The position numbers and the translations under genes were made by a program. The notes beneath the pieces were generated by a model. The model had not been told where the DNA came from and made no database searches. It was given only the letters and a program-made list of their open reading frames with translations. From NCBI RefSeq assembly GCF_028595265.1, contig NZ_JAQQXP010000001.1, positions 434,001 through 498,000 of the forward strand: a stretch of DNA of 64,000 nt, given 5' to 3'. Source of the DNA: Alteromonas gilva. Its GTDB lineage: Bacteria; Pseudomonadota; Gammaproteobacteria; Enterobacterales; Alteromonadaceae. Positions 9,417 to 17,639 of the stretch are shown in pieces (positions within the stretch are counted from its first letter, which is position 1; each line of letters begins with the position of its first letter).

Positions 9417-9863
9417 CTATTCGTTATCGAAAAGGCGACCGCCGATTTCTATTTTACGTGGTTTCTTGGCTTCTGGGATCACTCGCTCTAAATCTACGTG
9501 CAGCAAGCCATTTTCCAAATCGGCAGCCAGCACCTTAACGTGGTCGCCTAATTGAAACTTACGTTCAAAATTGCGTTCAGATATGCCTTTATGCAGGAAT
9601 TTACGTTCCTGATCGGCTTTAGTGTCGGTATTTTTTGTGCCGGTAATCGCCAGGGTGTTATCTTCGACCACAATGTTGATGTCGTCTTTACTGAACCCGG
9701 CAATCGCCATCGTAATTCGGTACTTGTCTTCCGCCAGTAATTCAATGTTGTACGGCGGGTAAGTGCTTTGCTTTTCAGCTCTGCTGGCTGCATCCACCAG
9801 TGACGCTAAATGGTCTGAACCAATGAATGAACGGTATAATGGAGATAAATCGATAGTACGCAT
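9417..9863 (-). CDS. Hsp20-family small heat-shock protein (IbpA/IbpB type)
   Basis: A 148-residue ATP-independent holdase that binds unfolding proteins during heat stress in the cytoplasm. The N-terminus (MRTIDLSPLYRSFIGSDHL) matches the IbpA pattern. The alpha-crystallin domain spans about residues 35-125 (YRITMAIAGFSKDDI, VEDNTLAITG), with a C-terminal tail holding the IEIGG-type anchoring motif. An earlier ATG at 9869 is only 1 base from AAAGGA. The ATG at 9863 has 7-base spacing and gives the family N-terminus, so I used it. Upstream lie a sigma-32-like promoter and a hairpin that covers the ribosome site. Confidence 0.93.
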   Translation of the reverse strand: MRTIDLSPLYRSFIGSDHLASLVDAASRAEKQSTYPPYNIELLAEDKYRITMAIAGFSKDDINIVVEDNTLAITGTKNTDTKADQERKFLHKGISERNFERKFQLGDHVKVLAADLENGLLHVDLERVIPEAKKPRKIEIGGRLFDNE

Positions 9864-9872
9864 AGTCATATC

Positions 9873-9902
9873 CTTTAATTAAGCAATATGTGTAAATTAA
9901 AG
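9873..9902 (-). promoter_or_regulatory. Candidate RNA thermometer over the small heat-shock ribosome site
   Basis: On the minus strand, CTTTAATT (9902-9895) is a perfect 8-bp complement of AATTAAAG (9880-9873), with a 14-base loop. The 3' arm includes the AAAG of the AAAGGA ribosome site. An A/U-rich, weak stem masking the ribosome site in the leader of an ibpA-like gene is what heat-labile thermometers look like. The fold is not a textbook ROSE or fourU element. The function is inferred. Confidence 0.5.
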
Positions 9903-9990
9903 CCCCGGTATTCGGCGGCGTGATTGTTTTGTTAGCTATTTTTTTAGCTAAACGGTTAGCGTCGGCCTTGTTATCAAGCACCAACACTTC

Positions 9991-10020
9991 TTATATAAGC
10001 ACGCGCAAATTGTTTTCAAG
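9991..10020 (-). promoter_or_regulatory. Candidate sigma-32 heat-shock promoter
   Basis: On the minus strand, CTTGAAA (10020-10014) is a perfect sigma-32 -35 element. It is followed after 13 bases by GCTTATATAA (10000-9991), a looser -10. It lies about 130 bases upstream of the small heat-shock start, giving a long leader. Confidence 0.6.
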
Positions 10021-10140
10021 TCACAAATATAAAATTTTTTCGACCAATTTGCCGATAGTTACGAGTAAGGGGGTCACAGGCCGGTTTGAAACACTGGTAG
10101 AATGGTGCCAATTAAACCTTTATTCGAAGTGAGAAGTTTT

Positions 10141-11166
10141 ATGTTACGACAGCGTTTATATAGCGCCCGGTTACTGGTATTGAGCCTGGTGGTAATTATT
10201 ATGACGGGCTGCCAGAGCACGCCCGTTAAGCCTGATACTGAATACGGGCCGGTTTTTGGCCAGCATGACGAAGGCTTTACTGCTGTTGTAGTGGCATATG
10301 CACCCGAAATGGAAGGGATTTTGGGACGTATTGAGGCTGATCCCAATGCCAGCATCACCGAAACGTTAACCTATAAAGGCATAAAATACCGCATTGGTGA
10401 ATATCACGATAAGCCCATTTTAGTGTTTGCCACAGGCATGAGTATTGCGAATGCGGCCATGAGTATGCAAATGGCGCTGGATTATTTCCCGGTTAAGCAA
10501 GTAGTGTTTATGGGCATAGCGGGTGCGGTAAATCCGGCCTGGCAACCCGGTGATGTGATTATTCCTGAGCGTTGGTACTACCATGATGAAAGTGTTTACG
10601 CTAACCCTGATCCTAACAATCCGGGCGAGTCGATATTGCCTGAATACTATGCCCGCTTTATGGCTGAACAACCAGCGCGCAAAGCGGCCGATCCGCATTA
10701 TCCAAACTATAAACCGTTTCATTTTATTCAGCCCGATGAAGTACTGATCATTAAAGACGGTATGGATAAACCTCAGGATACGGCTTACTTTACGGCCAGT
10801 GACCGATTGCTGCGTGCCGCTGAGCGAGCAATGCAAAATATGCCGGCCCAGATGATCCTTAACGAGCGCGAAGCCAAGCTCACTGTGGGTGGCAATGGCG
10901 TGACCGGTTCGGTGTTTTTAGACAACCGGGCATACCGTAAATGGACCCGCGATGTGTTTAACGCTGAGGTCACCGAAATGGAATCGGCGGCCATTGGCCA
11001 GGTATGTACCATTAATGATGTGGATTGGGTGATTATTCGGGCTATCAGTGATTTAGCCGGTGGCCAGGAAGGCGTAAACGTGGAGCATATTTACGACAAA
11101 GAAGTCTCTCGCGTAGGTGCTAATGTGCTGTTTGCGGTAATGGACGAACTGGCCGCCGGACAATAA
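10141..11166 (+). CDS. Lipoprotein of the MTA/SAH nucleosidase (PNP/UDP phosphorylase) family
   Basis: A 341-residue protein of the nucleoside phosphorylase/nucleosidase superfamily, most like 5'-methylthioadenosine/S-adenosylhomocysteine nucleosidase. Visible are VVAYAPEMEGI at the start of the fold, GMSIANAAMSMQ, VVFMGIAGAVNPAWQPGDVIIP, the substrate motif VTEMESAAIGQ, and RAISDLAGG with the catalytic Asp. The N-terminus is a lipoprotein signal (VVIIMTGC), so it should be membrane-anchored outside the cytoplasm, which is unusual for MTAN. An in-frame ATG at 10102 would bury the signal peptide. GAAGTGAGAAG precedes 10141. An insert of about 60 residues (roughly 160-220) makes it longer than E. 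coli Pfs. The next gene starts on the last base of its stop codon. Confidence 0.82.
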   Translation: MLRQRLYSARLLVLSLVVIIMTGCQSTPVKPDTEYGPVFGQHDEGFTAVVVAYAPEMEGILGRIEADPNASITETLTYKGIKYRIGEYHDKPILVFATGMSIANAAMSMQMALDYFPVKQVVFMGIAGAVNPAWQPGDVIIPERWYYHDESVYANPDPNNPGESILPEYYARFMAEQPARKAADPHYPNYKPFHFIQPDEVLIIKDGMDKPQDTAYFTASDRLLRAAERAMQNMPAQMILNEREAKLTVGGNGVTGSVFLDNRAYRKWTRDVFNAEVTEMESAAIGQVCTINDVDWVIIRAISDLAGGQEGVNVEHIYDKEVSRVGANVLFAVMDELAAGQ

Positions 11167-12122
11167 TGGTTAAACTGCTGCGGGGAATAGTGTGTTGCCT
11201 TTGTATGAGTAGCGCACTGGTAACACAAGCTGTGATTGCACAGCAGGATAACACCCCGCCAGCAAGCACTGAACAACGCGACGTTGCCCGGCAATATGCG
11301 CAATTGGTGGGGCGATTGGCGCTCACCGACAAGTTGTTTGCCGCAATGTCGGCGCGATGTGATGCCCAACTGATAATGCCCAGTGAGGCATTGTCGGCCA
11401 TTGACTATGCACTGCGTCAGCAAACCGGCTACTCATTTGCGGCGTGGCAGCAGTCATTCAGCGATGCAAAGCACGAATCCCGCATGGTTAACAAGCTAAT
11501 TGATAGCACGTTAACCGATATCGGAGGCTGCGATACTGACGCGGTAGAGGCTTGGTATAACGGAATGCGGCAAAACTTGCTGCAGCCGGGAATCCAAAAA
11601 TTAGCCTCGTTACCACGGTTGTGGGGATTGCCGCCCGAAGCACCCAGTAAACCGCAGTTAAGTGTTATCTTTAGACAAAAGCTGCAGCACTATAAAAGCC
11701 TGTCAATTGCCGAAGTACGCGGGCTGGCGCGAGCCCTCAGCAGCGGCATTTACACTTACAGCATTGTAGCTTTTGCTCATCCTGTCAGCCAGGATCCAAA
11801 GCAAGCCGTAGCGTTAAGGGAGTTTGTGTACGACCGGGCGCCAACCGCAGAACATTTATACGAACTGGCCAACAGCGTTCAGGCTATCGACAAACCCCGT
11901 GCCTTAGCACTGTTTAAACAGGCCGCCGAGCAAGGTGACTTTTTTGCACAGCGCTGGTGGGGCAATTATCAGGGCTGTACAGGCCACACCGATAAGGCGC
12001 TGCACTGGTTAACTCTGGCCAAACGCACCAGGCCCGACGAAGCCAGCTTTATTGACGATATCATTGCCGAAATTAACCTGTTAGGCGAACCCACCAACTG
12101 TATTGATGGTTGGGTGCACTAG
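11166..12122 (+). CDS. Secreted hypothetical protein with C-terminal Sel1-like helices
   Basis: A 318-residue protein with a signal peptide (hydrophobic residues 5-24, likely cleavage near VIAQQ). Most of it is alpha-helical without a family I recognise. Near the C-terminus the segment ALFKQAAEQGDFFAQRWWG followed by ALHWLTLAKR resembles Sel1/TPR-type repeats, which usually bind proteins. Two Cys pairs (CDAQ, GGCD, GCTG, TNCID) suit an exported protein with disulfides. The start overlaps the stop of the nucleosidase lipoprotein gene (TAATG), so the two are translationally coupled and may act together in the envelope. Function unknown. Confidence 0.75.
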   Translation: MVKLLRGIVCCLCMSSALVTQAVIAQQDNTPPASTEQRDVARQYAQLVGRLALTDKLFAAMSARCDAQLIMPSEALSAIDYALRQQTGYSFAAWQQSFSDAKHESRMVNKLIDSTLTDIGGCDTDAVEAWYNGMRQNLLQPGIQKLASLPRLWGLPPEAPSKPQLSVIFRQKLQHYKSLSIAEVRGLARALSSGIYTYSIVAFAHPVSQDPKQAVALREFVYDRAPTAEHLYELANSVQAIDKPRALALFKQAAEQGDFFAQRWWGNYQGCTGHTDKALHWLTLAKRTRPDEASFIDDIIAEINLLGEPTNCIDGWVH

Positions 12123-12156
12123 CGTATTCGTCACAGCATCATCAGGAGATATGCAT

Positions 12157-12777
12157 ATGTCTGACAACTTTTATTCTTATAATGTAAACGACGGGCACGG
12201 TTTACCCCATGATCCTTTTAAAGCCATTATCGCGCCCCGGCCGATAGGTTGGATAGCCTCTCAAAGCGCCGATGGCAGGGCAAATCTTGCCCCTTACAGT
12301 TTTTTTAATGCATTCAACGCAGCGCCACCCATTATCGGTTTTGCCAGTGTGGGGTATAAAGACAGTGTCAGCAATATTGAGCAAAGAGGCGAGTTTTGCT
12401 GGAGCCTGGCCACACGCAACCTGGCCGGGCCCATGAATCAGTCGAGTGCTGGCGTGCCTGCTGAAGTGGATGAATTTGAGCTGGCGGGCCTTGTTAAGCG
12501 GCCTTCACGCTGTGTGGCGGTGCCACACGTGGCGGCGAGTCCGGCGTCGATGGAGTGTAAACTAACTCAGCTTATTCAGCTTAAGGATGTCGCGGGAACA
12601 CCTTGTGACTCGTGGCTGGTGTTAGGGCAGGTAGTGGCAGTGCACATTCAGCAGGACTACCTTGATGACGGTACGTTTAATACCGCCAAAGCCGGCTCTA
12701 TTATGCGCGCCGGCGGACCGGGTGATTACTTTAGTGTGTCGGAACAAACCCACTTTTTTATGGGCAGGCCAACGTAA
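12157..12777 (+). CDS. Flavin reductase family protein (FMN-binding split barrel)
   Basis: A 206-residue member of the flavin-reductase-like/DIM6-NTAB family, which binds FMN and uses NAD(P)H to supply reduced flavin or reduce small substrates. The N-terminal half holds FKAIIAPRPIGWIAS, ANLAPYSFFNAF and PIIGFASVGYKDS, typical of the FMN site. AGGAG at 12144 is 8 bases before the ATG at 12157. An ATG at 12151 is too close, and the longer frame from 12103 would overlap the previous gene without reason. It lies about 35 bases after the Sel1-like gene and may be the third gene of that unit. Confidence 0.85.
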   Translation: MSDNFYSYNVNDGHGLPHDPFKAIIAPRPIGWIASQSADGRANLAPYSFFNAFNAAPPIIGFASVGYKDSVSNIEQRGEFCWSLATRNLAGPMNQSSAGVPAEVDEFELAGLVKRPSRCVAVPHVAASPASMECKLTQLIQLKDVAGTPCDSWLVLGQVVAVHIQQDYLDDGTFNTAKAGSIMRAGGPGDYFSVSEQTHFFMGRPT

Positions 12778-12781
12778 CTGT

Positions 12782-12976
12782 GCCGCCGGGAAGAGCCAGG
12801 CGGTAGCCTCGTTCCCCGAGTGTTTCAATAATAATTGTGTCGGCAGTGCAGTTTTTTGCGCAGCCGATTAATGTACACGTCGACCACGTTGGTGAGCGGA
12901 CAGTTCTGGCTGCGCCATACGCGCCGGCGCAGTTCATCCAGGGTGATGGGGCTCGCTGCAAACCACATTCTCGCTG
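12782..12976 (-). pseudogene. Remnant of an OmpR-type response regulator DNA-binding domain
   Basis: Minus-strand translation gives a piece of a winged-helix output domain: ITLDELRRRVWRSQNCPLTN, then VVDVYINRLRKKLHC, then a stop. The continuation appears in another frame as DTIIIETLGERGYRLALPGG, exactly the expected next segment (the TVRGVGYRL region). So one frameshift near 12847 splits the domain, and the receiver domain is absent. No start or ribosome site is seen. It is a leftover from a deleted two-component system between the flavin reductase and the DUF2721 gene. Confidence 0.8.
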
Positions 12977-12988
12977 ATTAACGGATAC

Positions 12989-13432
12989 CTACCTTATAGT
13001 GCGGGTGACCCTGATTGTTGCCGTGGCCAGTTTTACCTCAGCCAAAAACATCAGGAGTGCTGAAATTAACAGGAGCATCGCCAGAATAAACAGCGTGACG
13101 ACTAACAGATTTAATTTAACCTGCCATAACTCACCGGCAAATAAACTCACAACCACGCCACACACCATAACCGCTGACGCGGTACAAAAGCCGATTGACC
13201 AGTTAATGAGTTTTACCCGTCGCCATAATAAGATAATTTCACGGTGCAGGCGGACATTTTGGGTGATATCGGTAAGTTGATTTAGCGCCGCTTCGGCAGA
13301 ACGAACCCGATCGGTAATGCGGCCCAAACGCCCCGACATTACATTTAAAAAACCAGCGATACCGGCCAGTAAAAATACCGGGGCAACGGCAATCTCAATG
13401 AGCGTTGAGAGCGACGGAATAAGTGCTTCCAT
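12989..13432 (-). CDS. DUF2721 family membrane protein
   Basis: A 147-residue inner-membrane protein that matches the DUF2721 pattern: an N-terminal hydrophobic segment (about residues 8-32, LIEIAVAPVFLLAGIAGFLN), a charged loop with RLGRITDRVR, then two adjacent transmembrane helices (about residues 75-130). The family is common in proteobacteria and has no assigned function. It is transcribed alone on the minus strand, with the long exopolysaccharide leader region on its other side. Confidence 0.8.
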   Translation of the reverse strand: MEALIPSLSTLIEIAVAPVFLLAGIAGFLNVMSGRLGRITDRVRSAEAALNQLTDITQNVRLHREIILLWRRVKLINWSIGFCTASAVMVCGVVVSLFAGELWQVKLNLLVVTLFILAMLLLISALLMFLAEVKLATATIRVTRTIR

Positions 13433-14244
13433 TAAATATCCACATCATAAACTGAATAACACCGCAGCATAGGTTATCTGCGGGCGAGTGGCTAATTTAA
13501 TTTTGAATAACTGAGGCCGTAAACAGTTATGGGTAAGTCACACCAACGATAGTAGATTGCCAGAGTCTGCCGACATAAAATTGTAAACTATATAAGCCTA
13601 CAATACTGGCGTAAAAGAAGCGGCGCTTATGCAGCGTTTTTTCTGCTCAAAAATTGTGCAGGGCCACAAAATAGTGCACAATAGAAAGGCATAACGCTGT
13701 GCAGTAGCTGGGTTATTTACTGTCAGGTATTTTTACAGGTGCTCGACTTTTCCGCAAGCTCGATGATTTACGAGATAGGTAACGTAAATTTTTGTAGTGG
13801 ATGAAAATACATTTTTATAAAATTAGACGAAAGTTCAATGCGCCTCAGGCTGGACGTTTTTTGAGTTAAAGCGCTAAAAAGTGACTTAGTTTTCTTTTGT
13901 TTAGGTAGAACCATTGCGGAACTATACCGAAAAAGCAATACTAGCCAGCTTGTTCAGGCGAGTGGTAAAATGCCCGGAATACGTGTTGTTGGTATACGCT
14001 ACTACAACAGGTGGCGCATATTTTGCAGCGAGCAATAGCTATAAAGTATGTAGCGTTTTGCAGGTGTATATGACGGAGTATACATCTGATTAGAATTACG
14101 AAATGGAATTCAGGTCGGATTGCACTGTTATTAAAAAAATGGATCGGCTTGAAGTGCAGGGTTGGAACAGGGATTGGACGTTAGAATTCGGTATCACTGT
14201 TTCTTTGTAAGCGTTATTTTCACTTCATTCACAAGGAAATAGAC
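13433..14244. other. Long leader/regulatory region before the first sugar transferase gene
   Basis: No gene seen in about 810 bases. It contains a sigma-54-like promoter (14012-14027) and a 6-bp inverted repeat TGTATA/TATACA (about 14065-14085) downstream of it. Around 13625 a small stem followed by TTTTTT could be a weak terminator. Long upstream regions are usual where enhancer-binding activators control exopolysaccharide genes. Confidence 0.45.
14012..14027 (+). promoter_or_regulatory. Candidate sigma-54 (RpoN) promoter
   Basis: TGGCGCATATTTTGCA keeps the invariant GG at -24 and GC at -12 with the required 10-base spacing, and matches TGGCAC-N5-TTGCA at all but one or two positions. It is 218 bases upstream of the sugar transferase start on the same strand. 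Confidence 0.6.
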
Positions 14245-15645
14245 ATGGGCAAAAAAGGTTTTGTTCGCAATAATGTTAATCAGTTTGCAGTGCTTTACAG
14301 GTTTTTCGACCTGCTCATCATTCAGCTCTGCCTGTTGCTAGCCGCAAAAATTTACGGCATTTCGTTAAATCAACAATATTATCTTATAAGCCTGGTGGCC
14401 AGCTTAGCCTTTCTGTTTAGCGCAGAAATGCTGTGGCTTTACCGTTCCTGGCGTGCGGGCTCAATTAAAGAGATTTTATTTGTTGCCTCGATAAGTCATT
14501 TCCTGATGATTGGGATAGTGATTGGCTGGATGTTTATTTCGAAATCCTCCGAAGATTACTCGCGCGCCGTCATTGCACTATGGTTTACGTTTAGTTGGTT
14601 AAGTTCAGGATTGTGGCGCATAGGCTTTCGTTATGTTCTTTACGTGCTGCGCCGAAATGGGCGAAACACGCGGGCTGTAGGGATTATCGGCGCAAACAGC
14701 ACGGGCGTTGAATTGGTTAACCAAATCAACGGTACGCCCGAAACGGGCTATGTTGTGGTTGGCGCTTATGATGACAGGGACCAGGAGCGAATTGTAAAGT
14801 CTGAGCTTTTAGAGTTTAAAGGCAACGTTGAACAGGCCTATGCGGATATCGAAGCCGGCAAAATAGAAACCGTGTTCATTACACTACCTATGACGGCTAA
14901 CCGCCGGATTGAAGAGATTTTGCGGGTTTTAGGCGATACTAAAGCGCAGGTACATCTGGTGCCCAACTTTTTTGTATACAACCTTTTGCATTCGAGAATA
15001 TGTAACGTAGGTGAAATGCAAACAGTAAGTGTGTTCGACTCGCCGATGAAAGGCGCTATGAACTTTCTTAAGCGTGTAGAAGATATATTATTGGCATCGG
15101 TTATTTTAACCATGATCTCGATACCGATGATTGTAATTGCGTTAGCGGTAAAGTTCACATCCCGCGGGCCAGTTATCTTCAAACAAAGCCGTTACGGTAT
15201 GGACGGTAAAAAAATCAAAGTGTGGAAGTTTAGAAGCATGACCGTTACCGAAGACGGTGACAAGGTTACGCAGGCTACAAAAAACGACAGCAGACTTACT
15301 CCTATTGGCGGTTTTTTACGCCGCACATCACTGGACGAATTGCCGCAGTTTATTAACGTATTGCAAGGCACCATGTCAGTAGTGGGCCCGCGCCCCCATG
15401 CGGTTGCACACAACGAAATGTACCGGAAGAAAGTGCAGTACTACATGTTACGTCACCGCATAAAGCCAGGCATTACCGGTTGGGCACAAATTAACGGCTG
15501 GCGCGGCGAAACGGATACGGTAGAAAAAATGCAAAAACGCATTGAATACGACCTGGAATACATCAAAAACTGGTCGTTATGGTTAGACTTTAAAATAGTG
15601 TTGTTTACCCTTTTTAAAGGTTTTATTGATAAAAATGCGTATTAA
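14245..15645 (+). CDS. Undecaprenyl-phosphate glucose phosphotransferase (first paralogue)
   Basis: A 466-residue polyprenyl-phosphate hexose-1-phosphate transferase of the WcaJ/VpsL type. It starts repeat-unit assembly by linking glucose-1-phosphate (or a similar sugar) to undecaprenyl phosphate. Four N-terminal transmembrane helices (residues 15-120) precede a Rossmann-like CoA-binding_3 region (AVGIIGANSTGVELVNQ) and another hydrophobic segment (about 278-305). The catalytic domain shows KFTSRGPVIFKQ, KFRSM, RRTSLDELPQF, VGPRPHAVAHNE and KPGITGWAQI. AAGGA lies 7 bases before the ATG. A strong terminator follows. A close paralogue of the same length class lies at 40.4 kb. Confidence 0.93.
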   Translation: MGKKGFVRNNVNQFAVLYRFFDLLIIQLCLLLAAKIYGISLNQQYYLISLVASLAFLFSAEMLWLYRSWRAGSIKEILFVASISHFLMIGIVIGWMFISKSSEDYSRAVIALWFTFSWLSSGLWRIGFRYVLYVLRRNGRNTRAVGIIGANSTGVELVNQINGTPETGYVVVGAYDDRDQERIVKSELLEFKGNVEQAYADIEAGKIETVFITLPMTANRRIEEILRVLGDTKAQVHLVPNFFVYNLLHSRICNVGEMQTVSVFDSPMKGAMNFLKRVEDILLASVILTMISIPMIVIALAVKFTSRGPVIFKQSRYGMDGKKIKVWKFRSMTVTEDGDKVTQATKNDSRLTPIGGFLRRTSLDELPQFINVLQGTMSVVGPRPHAVAHNEMYRKKVQYYMLRHRIKPGITGWAQINGWRGETDTVEKMQKRIEYDLEYIKNWSLWLDFKIVLFTLFKGFIDKNAY

Positions 15646-15770
15646 TATTTGCGATTAGTTAGCTTGTGTTGTCATTTCAATTGTCGGGTAGAATGCAGGG
15701 GTAATGTCATCAAGCGCAGTGTCGTACTTTAGTTAGCAAGCGATTCTGATCTAATCAATAATTCTTAAGG

Positions 15771-15810
15771 AAGTTGACGGTTATCTTTAACCGTCAACTT
15801 GTTGTTTTTA
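15771..15810 (+). terminator. Rho-independent terminator after the first sugar transferase
   Basis: A perfect 13-bp stem (AAGTTGACGGTTA / TAACCGTCAACTT, loop TCTT) is followed by GTTGTTTTTA. It is about 125 bases past the stop and would end transcription before the insertion-sequence region. Confidence 0.9.
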
Positions 15811-16015
15811 CGAGTTTGAAAAACGCTAAACAATATTGTATGTGATAATTTTAGAACCTGATTGTGTTCAGATGTTATTGCTGAACTAGTTCAACCACGC
15901 ATCGCTTTGGCCAATAGACTTCAAAGTCTAATCCTCAGCACACAAGTCATGTCTGATTAAATCCTCATCAGTGTATTGGGCGGCAAGCGGAGGTAGCCTT
16001 TAACAGTCGTTGAGC
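15811..16015. other. Non-coding stretch between terminator and IS debris
   Basis: No gene. A 12-bp palindrome TGAACTAGTTCA lies at 15882-15893. No further structure was recognised. Confidence 0.3.
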
Positions 16016-16076
16016 TGACTTCTCCCCCAAAATGGAACCATAACATTGATGAGATTTCCAATGATCTGGAGGCTAT
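16016..16076 (+). mobile_element. Orphan left end of an IS407-like element
   Basis: About 60 bases starting TGACTTCTCCCCC align, with few differences, to the outer end of the decayed element at 19462-20562 read on its own strand (for example ACCATxACATTGATGA then ATTTCCAAT and CTGGAG). The match stops where the IS3-group element begins, so that element probably inserted into, or recombined with, a second copy of the IS407-like element. The rest of this copy is absent. Confidence 0.7.
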
Positions 16077-16144
16077 TGGTAAGGCCTGAGATTTCCCGAC
16101 ACTTTTTATGGTAAAAATGTAACTTGTACCATAAGAGGTAAATC

Positions 16145-16405
16145 ATGAGTAAAGGCATCCGTTATTCGGACGAATTTAAGCAAGAAGCAGTTAATCAAGT
16201 TGTTGTGCATGGCTACAGCGTTGCCGATGTTGCTGAGCGGTTAGATAACAGCACCAAGAGTATTTATGGCTGGATGAAGACATTTTCTAAGTCAACGATG
16301 CAACGTAAAGATGATGAAGATCTTCGAGCCGAAGTCGCCAGACTTAAACGTGAATTAAAGCGAACTCAGCAAGAAAGGGACATATTAAAGGAAGCCGCTG
16401 TAAGT
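16145..16405 (+). pseudogene. IS3-family OrfA, interrupted near its 3' end
   Basis: About 87 native codons of an IS3-group OrfA: a helix-turn-helix (YSDEFKQEAVNQVVVHGYSV, then ADVAERLDNSTKSIYGW) followed by a leucine-zipper coiled coil (DLRAEVARLKRELKRTQQERD). The frame then runs into the IS30-family inverted repeat and ends artificially at 16444. The missing end (VYFAGE then stop) is seen on the far side of the insert at about 17642. Confidence 0.88.
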
Positions 16406-17631
16406 TCAAGTGAACACCGCAACACTCCTTTCAATCATGTGTGAAGGTGTTTTAAATTCCAATGTTTTTCTTGGTCGTTCATTTAGTTGAGTTGCGACTT
16501 CACTGGGTCGGTCTTGAGAGTGCGGTGATAGATCCGTCTTTTTAGGGAAGTATTGTCGAATAAGGCTATTAGTGTTTTCATTCGTACCTCGTTGCCATGG
16601 ACATTGTGGATCGCAGAAGTAAACTGGCATGCCAAATTCCGCGGTTAAAACGCTATGTTTAGCCAGTTCCATACCTCTATCCCAAGTAAACGATTGGCGG
16701 TATTTAGAGGGCATTTTTTAAACACCGCTAACAATGCCGTATTCACTGAATCTGCGTCTTTTCCTGCTAACTTCAAGGTGATTGTGAAACGCGATTTCCG
16801 GTCTACCAATGTGGCAATATGGGTGTTTTTAGAGCCTGTTACTAAGTCGCCTTCCCAGTGGCGAGGGAACGTCGATTATCAATATGTTTTGAGCGTTCGT
16901 AAATTGAAATGCCGTTGACTAGCCGTTGACTATATTAATGGAGCCTCTATCACCTTTACGGCTATGAAACCGACTATGCCGCATAGGCCGCTTTCTTCGT
17001 AAATGCTCAGTCAACGAGTGATGAATGATATTCCTCGCCCTAACATACAATGACTTATAAATGGTTTCGTGTGATACCTGCATTTTCTTATGCCGAGAAT
17101 ACTCGACACGTAGCCAACCAAATATTTGCTCTGGCGACCACGTCAACTCCAGCTTCTCTATAACCAACTTTTTCAGCTCTGGGTATTGTTCTAAAACACC
17201 AGACTTTGGCCGCTTGGCCATTCGTTTCGCACCGTTATCAGCATCAACTGCTTTGTAATATCTACGCCCTCTATTTCTGGCAATTTCACGTGATATGGTC
17301 GAGAGAGGGCGAACTAGTTGTTTAGCTATTGCTCTAATGCTCATCTTTGCAGACAATGAAACGCGGATTTCTTTGCGTTCTGAAAGTGTTAGGTGGGAAA
17401 TATTACGATGCCTTGGTCTAGGTTTAATGCCACCATCTTCACGTAAAATTGTGAATACCGATCCCGGCTTTGCCTCAATAATACGACCAATATCACTAAA
17501 CCCAGCACCTTGCTTCCATAAATCAAAAACAAGTGTTCGCTCATCTTGAGTAAACGTACGTTTTATTCGCTTCATCCAAAGCCCTCACGCAAATCAGTAT
17601 TTTAGTATAACTGTTGCATTGACCACTTGAA
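16405..17631 (-). mobile_element. IS30-family element nested in the IS3-group element
   Basis: The terminal repeats begin TTCAAGTG at both ends (16405 and, on the other strand, 17631), with further matches such as GCAACA. This gives an element of about 1,227 bases with one transposase gene on the minus strand. The transposase stop codon lies within the left repeat. The element sits inside OrfA/OrfB of the surrounding element, so it arrived later. It has since decayed too. Confidence 0.82.
16406..17575 (-). pseudogene. IS30-family transposase, broken by an 11-bp duplication and frameshifts
   Basis: The first 218 residues (16919-17575) hold the helix-turn-helix and the family segments STISREIARNRGRRYY and WSPEQIFGWL. 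They end where GCCGTTGACTA is tandemly duplicated (about 16911-16932). After it, RHWEGDLVTGSKNTHIATLV resumes in another frame, and TWDRGMELAKH and RGTNENTNSLIRQYF follow after a third shift, where a run of A appears one base short. The D, D and E catalytic residues are all still readable, so the damage is by indels, not substitution. Confidence 0.88.
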
Positions 17632-17639
17632 TCTACTGC

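Noticed and set aside
12103..12156. Longer N-terminus for the flavin reductase
   Set aside because: It overlaps the previous gene, and AGGAG is placed correctly for 12157, not for 12103.
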